DNA of 6,335 bases from Clostridiales bacterium (GTDB taxonomy: Bacteria; Bacillota; Sulfobacillia; UBA995): positions 1-6,335 of the forward strand of contig DOZU01000214.1 in the NCBI GenBank assembly GCA_003517845.1, given 5' to 3'. Both the position numbers and the translations under genes were made by a program. The notes under the pieces are model-generated. The model made no database searches. It saw nothing but the letters and a program-made list of their open reading frames with translations, and was not told the origin of the DNA. Shown here piece after piece: positions 1 to 5,472 of this stretch. Position 1 is the stretch's first letter. The number at the start of each line of letters is the position of its first letter.

Positions 1-1176
1 CTGCTGGGTGCGGAGGGCAATGCGGACCGACTCCTCGCTGGGCAGGGCCAGCGCTTCATCGCGCGAATTCGTATGCAGCGATTGGGCGCCCCCGAGGACG
101 GCTGCCAGCGCCTGCAGGGCGACCCGCACGACGTTGTTGTCTGGCTGCTGGGCGGTGAGCGTGGACCCGGCGGTCTGCGCATGGAAGCGCAACATCCAGG
201 ACCGGGGGTTCTTCGCCTTCATGCGCTCGCGCATCAGTCGGGCCCACAGCCGCCGGGCCGCACGGAACTTGGCCACCTCCTCGAACAGGTCGGAATGCGC
301 ATTGAAGAAGAAGGACAGCCGGGGCGCGAAGGCGTCGATATCCAGCCCTGCCTGCCGGGCAGCATCAACGTAAGCCAATCCGTTGGCCAGGGTGAAGGCG
401 ACCTCTTGCACCGCCGTCGCCCCGGCCTCGCGAATATGGTACCCGGAGATGGAAATGGTGTTCCACTCGGGAAGGTGCCGGGAGCAGTACCGGAAGATGT
501 CGGTAACCAACCGCATCGAAGGCCGGGGCGGGAAAATATAGGTACCACGGGCCACGTACTCCTTGAGGATGTCATTCTGCACCGTGCCCGACAGCGCGCC
601 CGGCGCTACTCCTTGCTCCTCGGCGACCACGACATACATCGCGAGCAGCACGATAGCCGGGGCGTTGATGGTCATGGAAGTGGACACCTTGTCGAGCGGG
701 ATCCCCTGGAACAGCATGGCCATGTCGTCCACCGAATCGACCGCCACGCCTACCTTGCCCACTTCTCCCCCCGACAGGAGGTGGTCCGAATCGTATCCGA
801 TCTGGGTGGGCAAGTCAAAGGCGACGCTCAGGCCGGTCTGGCCGTGCTCCAGAAGGTAACGGAAGCGGCGGTTGGTCTCCTCGGCCGAGCCGAAACCCGC
901 ATACTGGCGCATGGTCCAGGGCCGTCCCCGGTACATGGTGGGTTGAACGCCCCGGGTGAAAGGGAATAGCCCGGGGAAGCCGAGTTCCTGGAGGTAGTCG
1001 AACCCGGGAACCTCAAGCGGAGTGTATAGGCGGTCGACGGGGAGCCCCGATCCGCTCACGAAGCGGTCTTGCGCCTCGGGGGCTCTCGCCAGAGACCGGG
1101 CAACCTCCGCTTGCTCCCAACTCATCCTGGCCGCCCGCAGTGGATCCCGCGGCGGTCCGTCCATGGCCACCGCCAT
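1..1176 (-). CDS. Methylmalonyl-CoA mutase large (catalytic) subunit, N-terminal part, cut by window edge
   Basis: This is the TIM-barrel catalytic part of an adenosylcobalamin-dependent acyl-CoA mutase, interconverting methylmalonyl-CoA and succinyl-CoA in the cytoplasm. The window holds 392 codons and the frame is still open at position 1. Visible motifs are RPWTMRQYAGF (Tyr at residue 92), VAFDLPTQIGYDSD, GTVQNDILKEY followed by VARGTYIF (Arg 210), NTISISGYH (His 247) and SLHTN (366-370). From memory, Tyr89, Arg207 and His244 of the Propionibacterium enzyme are the matching active-site residues. All three are kept at a constant offset of three, which argues for methylmalonyl-CoA rather than isobutyryl- or hydroxyisobutyryl-CoA as substrate. 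The frame opens after a TAG at 1228-1230. In-frame starts are ATG 1176, GTG 1170, ATG 1164 and ATG 1125. I chose 1176 because the residues before 1125 (DPLRAARMSWEQ) still look like the family's N-terminal helix, but no start has a clear Shine-Dalgarno. A fused or separate B12-binding domain would lie beyond the left edge. Confidence 0.95.
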   Translation of the reverse strand, partial: MAVAMDGPPRDPLRAARMSWEQAEVARSLARAPEAQDRFVSGSGLPVDRLYTPLEVPGFDYLQELGFPGLFPFTRGVQPTMYRGRPWTMRQYAGFGSAEETNRRFRYLLEHGQTGLSVAFDLPTQIGYDSDHLLSGGEVGKVGVAVDSVDDMAMLFQGIPLDKVSTSMTINAPAIVLLAMYVVVAEEQGVAPGALSGTVQNDILKEYVARGTYIFPPRPSMRLVTDIFRYCSRHLPEWNTISISGYHIREAGATAVQEVAFTLANGLAYVDAARQAGLDIDAFAPRLSFFFNAHSDLFEEVAKFRAARRLWARLMRERMKAKNPRSWMLRFHAQTAGSTLTAQQPDNNVVRVALQALAAVLGGAQSLHTNSRDEALALPSEESVRIALRTQQ

Positions 1177-1321
1177 ACCCCCGCTTTCAGCAAAAAGCTC
1201 GGCGACCGGCGCCGCGCTCCCTGAGTGCTAAGGCTTGGTCTTTCCACGACCGTCTTCCAATATCCTTCCCGAGCGCTCGTAGCATCCCGCCCCTCGGCCG
1301 GCAAGCAGCAGGAATCGCTCC

Positions 1322-1343
1322 ACGTGCACAGAATAGTGCACGT
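1322..1343. promoter_or_regulatory. Perfect 8-6-8 inverted repeat, candidate operator
   Basis: The arms ACGTGCAC (1322-1329) and GTGCACGT (1336-1343) are perfect reverse complements separated by AGAATA. Because the core GTGCAC is itself palindromic, the same site also reads as two direct copies of GTGCAC (1324-1329 and 1336-1341) spaced 12 bp apart. It lies 36 bp upstream of the ATG at 1379 and about 146 bp upstream of the mutase start, in a divergent promoter region. Size and symmetry fit a dimeric helix-turn-helix regulator. The regulator is not encoded in the window and I do not recognise the motif. A transcribed hairpin is possible but would lack a U-tract. Confidence 0.5.
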
Positions 1344-1365
1344 CAAGGAACAGGGATGACCTTTT

Positions 1366-1373
1366 GGGGGTGG
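1366..1373 (+). promoter_or_regulatory. Ribosome binding site for the 1379 start
   Basis: GGGGGTGG ends 5 bases before the ATG at 1379, a suitable place for 16S pairing. It supports that ATG over the in-frame TTG at 1364, which lies immediately upstream of and partly within this G-run and has no clear site of its own. Confidence 0.55.
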
Positions 1374-1378
1374 CGCTC

Positions 1379-2281
1379 ATGAAGCGCATCGTCAGCATCA
1401 GTCTTGGTTCCTCGCAACGGGACAAGAAAGTCGAACTCGAACTCCTGGGCCAGCCCTTCTCGATCGAGCGCGTCGGCACCGACGGCGATGTGGGTCGCGC
1501 CGTCCGGATGCTGAAGGAACTGGACGGCCGGGTAACGGCCTTCGGCATCGGCGGCATCGACTTCTCGGTACGGTCGAGCAAGCGGCACTGGCCGCTCCGC
1601 GATGCAATCCGCCTCGCCCACACGCCGCAAAAAACCCCGGTCGTGGACGGGGGCGGGGTCAAGGACGCGCTCGAACGCCAGATCGTCTTCGACCTCGAAC
1701 CGGTGTATGGCATCCCGGTGAAGGGCCGGCGGGTCCTGGTGGCGTCGGGAGCGGCCCGCTATGCGATGGCGGAAGCCTTCGTGCAAGCGGGTGCCGACTG
1801 CATCTTCGGCGATCTGATGTTCGTCCTGGGGCTGCCGGTGAAGATCCGGACCCTTGCCGGGCTCGACCGAGCGGTCCGGCTCATCGCCCCCGTGGCCTCG
1901 CGCCTCCCGATCTCCTTGCTCTACCCGACGGGCAAGGCCCAGCACCGCTCAACCCCGCGGTTTCCCGATGTCTATGCCTGGGCCGACTTCCTCACCGGCG
2001 ACTACCACTTCCTGCACCGTCACCTCCCTGACCGCATCGATAGGAAGGTGGTGTTCACCAACACGGTCACGGCGACCGACGTGGACGAGTTGCGGGCCCG
2101 GGGAGCCGGGTGGTTGATCACCTCCAGCCCGGAGATGAACGGCCGTTCCTTCGCCGCCAATGTGGTCGAAGCCATGCTGGTGGCCTTATCGGGGAAACGT
2201 CCCGAGGAACTCACGCGGGAAGACTACCTTGAGCTGTTCAGCCGCGCCGGTCTGCGCCCTCGAGTCGAGCGCCTGAACTAG
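1379..2281 (+). CDS. 'Quinate 5-dehydrogenase'-labelled family protein, function unknown
   Basis: The product is a soluble 300-residue protein with no signal peptide or membrane segment. I recognise it as a family that databases often name quinate 5-dehydrogenase in Bacillota, but I see no strong support for that activity. The N-terminus (MKRIVSISLGSSQRDKKVE) resembles a short Rossmann-like beta-alpha start. Conserved-looking blocks are FGIGGID (55-61), VVDGGGVKDALER (88-100), VLVASGAARYAMAEAF (119-134), FGDLMFVLGLP (143-153), LLYPTGKAQ (180-188), TGDYHFLHRHLPD (206-218), VFTNTVTATDVDELRARG (225-242) and GRSFAANVVEA (255-265). A classic GxGxxG/A dinucleotide loop is absent; VASGAARYAMAEA is the nearest thing. 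The ATG at 1379 is chosen over TTG 1364 for its ribosome binding site. It is transcribed divergently from the mutase and ends at a strong hairpin. It could be an enzyme or binding protein for a sugar acid or acyl substrate. I infer no specific reaction. Confidence 0.88.
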   Translation: MKRIVSISLGSSQRDKKVELELLGQPFSIERVGTDGDVGRAVRMLKELDGRVTAFGIGGIDFSVRSSKRHWPLRDAIRLAHTPQKTPVVDGGGVKDALERQIVFDLEPVYGIPVKGRRVLVASGAARYAMAEAFVQAGADCIFGDLMFVLGLPVKIRTLAGLDRAVRLIAPVASRLPISLLYPTGKAQHRSTPRFPDVYAWADFLTGDYHFLHRHLPDRIDRKVVFTNTVTATDVDELRARGAGWLITSSPEMNGRSFAANVVEAMLVALSGKRPEELTREDYLELFSRAGLRPRVERLN

Positions 2282-2282
2282 A

Positions 2283-2313
2283 GCGCGGGGGCGGGATCAA
2301 CCCGCCCCCGCGC
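2283..2313. terminator. GC-rich hairpin between convergent genes, bidirectional terminator candidate
   Basis: GCGCGGGGGCGGG (2283-2295) and its perfect reverse complement (2301-2313) enclose the loop ATCAA, giving a 13-bp stem with no mismatch. It begins 2 bases after the TAG of the plus-strand gene and ends 34 bases before the stop of the minus-strand transporter, so it could serve both. Neither strand has a U-tract after the stem, so it is not a classic intrinsic terminator. It may stop polymerase without the U-run, work with Rho, or mainly protect 3' ends. Confidence 0.65.
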
Positions 2314-2347
2314 AACGCATGTAGCACCGGCCACCGGGGTCTGCGGC

Positions 2348-3727
2348 TTACAGGAACAGCACCGCGACCGCCGTCGCCACCACGAGGCCGGTAACCACCG
2401 GGACCACGTTCCGGCGCAGCACCTCCATCACCGGCACCCCGCACATGCCGGCCACGGCCACCAGCGTGCTCCAGGCGACCAGGGTGCCGCCGCCCGACCA
2501 CACCGCGCCCATCTGGCCGATAGCTCCCAGGGTGGAAGCTAGGCCGACGTCGCCGGCCGCCAGCGACCCCGCCAGGCTGCCGGTCAGCGGCAGACCGGAG
2601 AAGCCGGACCCGTCGAGGCCCGTGATGACGCCGATGATCAGCATGCCGAAGCCGGCCAGCAGGCCGGTTGCCGGTATGTACTGGGCCACCAGGTTGCCGA
2701 CATCGAACAGATAGCCGGGCGCGCCCTCGCCCATGATCCTGGCCGAGGCTCCCGGGGAGCCGAGGAAGAAGAAGGCGGCGATGGGGATGATCGGCCCCAT
2801 CACCTTGAAAGCGAAGGTGAACCCCTCGGCGAGACGGTCTCCGATCTCATCGAATCCCTGCCAGCCGTAGGTAGCCAAGGCCGCGATCACCAGGATGATC
2901 GCCGCACTGCCGCCCAGCAAGGCGGTGGCGTCGCCGCCCAGGATGCGCATGCTGATCATGGCCACGAGGGCGAGCAGCACGATCAGGGGAGTGAGCCGGG
3001 ACAAGAGGAGCGCGACGGCAGGCTTGTTCACCGCGACGGGCTCGTCATGCACGCGAGCGCGGAAGGCTACATCTCCCGTGGCCGCCACTTTAGCGAACTC
3101 GGACACGTCCTTGCGCCCGAGGTAGTAAGCCAACGGCAGGGCGATCGCCCCGACGATGAGGGTCAGCAGGCCGCCCTTCCAGACCACCATTTCCACCGGC
3201 ACGCCGGCAGCCAAGGCGGTAAGGCGGGGAGCTCCCTGGATGACCACATCGCCGGCCAGCGCCATGCCCTGGCCCGCGATGGCCACCGCTACCGCCGCGG
3301 TCACCGGGGGGAGTCCGGCGGCCACCGCCGCCGGGACGAGCAGCCCGGCCACCAGCGGTACCGACGGGGTGGGCCAGAAGAACAGGGCCACGATGAGCGT
3401 GGTGACGGCCAGAGCGGCGTAGCTCACGGCCGGGGAGATCATCAGCTTCCGGAGCGGGCTGATCATGATGCTATCGGCGCCGGTCGCCCGCAACCCCCGC
3501 AACATGGCGACCATGATGCTGATGATCAGGAAGATCCCGAACAGTTCGGTCGCCGCCACGATCATGGAGTTGAAGAGGGTCTGCACCGCGAACACCACGT
3601 CTTGCCGGAACGAAAGCGCGATGAGGAAGGTGAAGATCACGCAGGGGATGATGACCGACCGCCGGAAAGCCATGGTGACCAGGACGGCCACGACCCCTAT
3701 CACGTATAACCAATGTCCCAGGGTCAT
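2348..3727 (-). CDS. Polytopic inner-membrane transporter, likely ion-transporter-superfamily organic acid or ion carrier
   Basis: The product is a 459-residue protein that is hydrophobic almost throughout, with roughly 11-13 membrane segments. By eye they lie at about 6-40, 45-77, 100-118, 123-160, 183-203, 238-260, 268-288, 305-325, 343-372, 411-431 and 441-458. A charged cytoplasmic-type linker at about 204-236 (GRKDVSEFAKV) splits it into two halves, as in two-repeat carriers. Glycine-rich helix breaks, such as GLDGSGFSGLPLTGSLAGS (370-388), WPTPSVPL (118-125) and VWSGGGTL (409-416), resemble the re-entrant substrate loops of ion-transporter superfamily proteins (citrate, dicarboxylate, Na+/H+ carriers). 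I cannot name a family or substrate. ATG 3727 is chosen for its near-perfect Shine-Dalgarno; in-frame starts at 3748 and 3802 add a non-hydrophobic tail. It lies 162 bases downstream of glutamate dehydrogenase on the same strand, suggesting a role in uptake or export of an amino or organic acid, but this is inference. Confidence 0.85.
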   Translation of the reverse strand: MTLGHWLYVIGVVAVLVTMAFRRSVIIPCVIFTFLIALSFRQDVVFAVQTLFNSMIVAATELFGIFLIISIMVAMLRGLRATGADSIMISPLRKLMISPAVSYAALAVTTLIVALFFWPTPSVPLVAGLLVPAAVAAGLPPVTAAVAVAIAGQGMALAGDVVIQGAPRLTALAAGVPVEMVVWKGGLLTLIVGAIALPLAYYLGRKDVSEFAKVAATGDVAFRARVHDEPVAVNKPAVALLLSRLTPLIVLLALVAMISMRILGGDATALLGGSAAIILVIAALATYGWQGFDEIGDRLAEGFTFAFKVMGPIIPIAAFFFLGSPGASARIMGEGAPGYLFDVGNLVAQYIPATGLLAGFGMLIIGVITGLDGSGFSGLPLTGSLAGSLAAGDVGLASTLGAIGQMGAVWSGGGTLVAWSTLVAVAGMCGVPVMEVLRRNVVPVVTGLVVATAVAVLFL

Positions 3728-3734
3728 CGGCAGG

Positions 3735-3742
3735 ACCTCCTT
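3735..3742 (-). promoter_or_regulatory. Strong Shine-Dalgarno that fixes the transporter start
   Basis: On the minus strand AAGGAGGT stands 7 bases before the ATG at 3727. This is essentially the full anti-16S complement at ideal spacing. It rules in ATG 3727 and argues against longer starts, since it would lie inside the coding region of those. Confidence 0.85.
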
Positions 3743-3829
3743 GCTCATTACTGATGAGTAGCCGGAGCGACAACCAACAACGCCCTCATTCGCCCTCCGC
3801 ACCCCTCCCCTCGGTCTCAGCTCCTCTGC

Positions 3830-3858
3830 CTTACAAGATTCGCCACCGCCACCGCCAA
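3830..3858 (-). promoter_or_regulatory. Possible housekeeping-sigma promoter for the transporter
   Basis: On the minus strand TTGGCG (3853-3858) and TGTAAG (3830-3835) are separated by exactly 17 bases. Each matches four of six consensus positions. Transcription would start near 3823 and give a purine-rich leader of about 95 bases before ATG 3727. No terminator-like hairpin is visible between the glutamate dehydrogenase stop and this site, so readthrough from the upstream operon is equally possible. Matches of this quality occur by chance. Confidence 0.3.
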
Positions 3859-3889
3859 TCCTGCAAGCCCCGTCGCCGGAGCGTGCCGG

Positions 3890-5173
3890 TCAGCCCGCGG
3901 CCGGTCCCAGCCAGCCCCTCACCCGCATGGCATCGGCCACCCGCTTGACCGCCACCATGAAGGCCGCCGATCGCATGGGCAGCTTCCGATCGCGGGCCAT
4001 GCCGTAAACATTATGGAAGGCCCGGACCATGGCCATCTCCAGTTTCTCGTTGACCTCTTCCTCCGACCAGTAGTATCCCGACAGGTTCTGAGCCCATTCG
4101 AAGTAGGAGACGGTGACTCCCCCCGCGCTCGCCAGGATGTCGGGGAGCACCAGGATGCCGCGCTCGAACAGGATCTGGTCGGCTTCCGGCGTGGTGGGAC
4201 CGTTTGCCGCCTCTCCGACGATCCTCGCCCGGACTCCCCCGGCAATGCGGGCCGTTAACTGGTTTTCCATGGCGGCGGGGATCAGCACCTCGCACTCCGT
4301 CTGCAGCAGCTGTTCGGCAGTGACGGGCGTGGCCGCCGGGAAGCCGCCCACCGTGCCGGTGCGGCACTTGTGGTCGGCAACTGCGGCCGGGTCCATACCG
4401 CAGGACTGAAAGATCGAGCCGCAGGAGTCCCCCACCGCCACCACGCGTGCCCCGCGCTCGTGGAAGAGCCGCGCCGCCACCGAGCCGGCGTTCCCGAACC
4501 CCTGGACGGCGACCCGGGCTCCCTCCACGGGGATGCCCAGCTGCTTCATGGCTTCCAGACACGCGTACACACAGCCGCGCCCGGTGGCCTCGTTACGCCC
4601 CGCCGACCCGCCGATGAGCAGAGGTTTGCCGGTCATGACTCCGAAGGAATTGTGATCGCGCAGCCGGCTGAACTCGTCGACCATCCAGGCCATGATCTGT
4701 GGATTCGTGTATACGTCAGGTGCCGGGATATCTCGCTCGGGTCCAACGATGGGGGCCAGCGCCCGCATAAGCCCCCGGCTCAACCGCTCGAGTTCGCCGC
4801 AGGACAACCGCCGGGGATCGCAACGTACGCCTCCCTTGCCGCCTCCGTAAGGCAAGCCCAGCACGGCGCACTTGAAAGTCATCCACATCGACAACGCCTT
4901 GACCTCATCTACCGTGACCTCGGGGTGAAATCGCAGGCCACCCTTGAATGGGCCCAGCGCGTCGTTGTGTTGCGACCGCCACCCCACGAAGCTCTGGACG
5001 GTGCCGTCGTCCATGACCACGGGGACGGCAACTTCCATGACTCGCGACGGCTGCTTCAATACTTCATATGCCGCCGCCCCCAGGCCCAGGGCATCACATG
5101 CCTCCCTCACCTGTCGCTGGCAGATCTGAAAGCAATTCAGGGTGCACTCGTCGACCACAACTTCGCACTTCAC
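3890..5173 (-). CDS. Glutamate dehydrogenase (Glu/Leu/Phe/Val dehydrogenase family)
   Basis: This cytoplasmic enzyme catalyses reversible oxidative deamination of glutamate to 2-oxoglutarate with NAD(P). It has 427 residues, normal for the family. The N-terminal catalytic domain has GWRSQHNDALGPFKGGLRF (Lys 77), MTFKC (Lys 101), LPYGGGKGG (Lys 113) and PAPDVYT (Asp 153). The dinucleotide fold carries GFGNAG (225-230), and the C-terminal side has AGGVTVSYFEW (Ser 356). Lys 77 and Ser 356 correspond to the pair that binds the side-chain carboxylate in glutamate enzymes; leucine dehydrogenases lack this Lys. I therefore favour glutamate as substrate; NAD versus NADP cannot be settled. The start is GTG 5173, five bases after a Shine-Dalgarno that contains the TGA of the ferredoxin gene. 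Starts further upstream would read through the ferredoxin gene in another frame. Oddly, the first 26 residues hold five cysteines (3, 10, 14, 18, 26), and there are 14 in total. Confidence 0.95.
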   Translation of the reverse strand: MKCEVVVDECTLNCFQICQRQVREACDALGLGAAAYEVLKQPSRVMEVAVPVVMDDGTVQSFVGWRSQHNDALGPFKGGLRFHPEVTVDEVKALSMWMTFKCAVLGLPYGGGKGGVRCDPRRLSCGELERLSRGLMRALAPIVGPERDIPAPDVYTNPQIMAWMVDEFSRLRDHNSFGVMTGKPLLIGGSAGRNEATGRGCVYACLEAMKQLGIPVEGARVAVQGFGNAGSVAARLFHERGARVVAVGDSCGSIFQSCGMDPAAVADHKCRTGTVGGFPAATPVTAEQLLQTECEVLIPAAMENQLTARIAGGVRARIVGEAANGPTTPEADQILFERGILVLPDILASAGGVTVSYFEWAQNLSGYYWSEEEVNEKLEMAMVRAFHNVYGMARDRKLPMRSAAFMVAVKRVADAMRVRGWLGPAAG

Positions 5174-5178
5174 GTCGT

Positions 5179-5188
5179 TCACCCCCTC
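5179..5188 (-). promoter_or_regulatory. Ribosome binding site fused to the ferredoxin stop, sets the GTG start of glutamate dehydrogenase
   Basis: On the minus strand GAGGGGGTGA spans the last codons of the ferredoxin gene and includes its TGA (5179-5181). It is followed by 5 bases and then GTG 5173. This selects GTG 5173 over the in-frame GTG at 5182, which lies inside the site, and implies reinitiation by the same ribosomes. Confidence 0.7.
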
Positions 5189-5472
5189 ATAGCTGGCGAG
5201 CTGACACGAACCCGGCCAGGAAGACCGTATTTCGACATCTCGAAGCCGCCCTGCGCCTCCTCCACCGGGACCATCTTGATACAGCTGCGTTTCGCTATGT
5301 CGGTACAGACGCGAAGGCAAGCGCCGCATCCCTTGCAGCGATCGATGGCGACGAACGCCGTCTTGCGCTCTTCATCATACAGGAGCGTGTTGGGCTCGGG
5401 GCAATACAGGGTGCACAAACGGCAATTGGTTGCGGAGCACTTTGCGGGGTCGACTTGAGCTATCCTATACAT
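5179..5472 (-). CDS. Two-[4Fe-4S] ferredoxin, delta-type partner of the 2-oxoacid oxidoreductase
   Basis: The product has 97 residues with two cysteine motifs. The first is C12-x4-C17-x2-C20-x3-C24-P, the second C46-x2-C49-x2-C52-x3-C56. This arrangement binds two [4Fe-4S] clusters in bacterial ferredoxins and in the delta subunits of 2-oxoacid:ferredoxin oxidoreductases. The first motif has four rather than the usual two residues between its first cysteines, the last cysteine of the second motif is followed by Thr instead of Pro, and an extra Cys sits at 64. A tail of about 30 residues follows the cluster domain. ATG 5472 is chosen because the protein then starts directly at the fold. It lies inside the end of the upstream gamma-subunit gene, a 13-base overlap. 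The longer in-frame start at 5508 would overlap that gene by 49 bases. It probably passes electrons from the oxidoreductase to soluble carriers. It might also serve the downstream dehydrogenase. Confidence 0.9.
   Translation of the reverse strand: MYRIAQVDPAKCSATNCRLCTLYCPEPNTLLYDEERKTAFVAIDRCKGCGACLRVCTDIAKRSCIKMVPVEEAQGGFEMSKYGLPGRVRVSSPAMRG

Larger units (their letters stand above)
1177..1378. promoter_or_regulatory. Divergent intergenic region between mutase gene and the 1379-2281 gene
   Basis: Both flanking genes are transcribed outward from these 202 bases, so promoters for both should lie here. I see no convincing RNA or protein gene in it. It contains the inverted repeat at 1322-1343 (listed separately) and a 10-bp perfect palindrome CGAGCGCTCG at 1270-1279. 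On the minus strand there is a TTGACG -35-like hexamer at 1342-1347, but nothing resembling a -10 box follows at 17 bases, so I do not call a promoter. The boundary with the mutase depends on which of its starts is used. Confidence 0.5.

Noticed and set aside
73..969. A 298-codon plus-strand open frame opposite the mutase gene
   Set aside because: The minus strand encodes an unmistakable mutase with all active-site motifs. The plus-strand frame is low-complexity, Gly/Arg/His/Pro-rich and lacks any recognisable motif, as expected of antisense frames in GC-rich genes.
1..1176. Isobutyryl-CoA or 2-hydroxyisobutyryl-CoA mutase identity
   Set aside because: Tyr 92 in RQY and Arg 210 in VARGTY match the methylmalonyl-CoA type. 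The alternatives replace these residues, as far as I recall.
1343..1945. A 200-codon minus-strand frame opposite the 1379-2281 gene
   Set aside because: It is rich in Arg, Asp and His with no motif, while the plus-strand frame has orderly conserved blocks, a ribosome binding site and a hairpin at its end.
3047..3709. A 220-codon plus-strand frame opposite the transporter
   Set aside because: Extremely Gly/His/Asp/Arg-rich, the typical reverse reading of hydrophobic codons. The minus strand is a coherent membrane protein.
3728..3802. N-terminal extension of the transporter to an upstream start
   Set aside because: The extra 25 residues are polar and would contain the strong Shine-Dalgarno that serves ATG 3727.
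3728..3889. Possible riboswitch or structured leader before the transporter
   Set aside because: The strand is purine-rich with only weak, bulged pairings (for example a GGCAG/CTGCC pairing toward the Shine-Dalgarno), and the predicted transcription start would exclude part of it. No known riboswitch core is visible.
5174..5329. A 52-residue N-terminal extension of glutamate dehydrogenase
   Set aside because: It is simply the ferredoxin gene read in another frame. The GTG at 5173 has its own ribosome binding site and gives the usual family length.
4370..5458. A 362-codon plus-strand open frame opposite glutamate dehydrogenase and ferredoxin
   Set aside because: It spans two real minus-strand genes, has no recognisable motif and shows the skewed composition of a GC-rich shadow frame.
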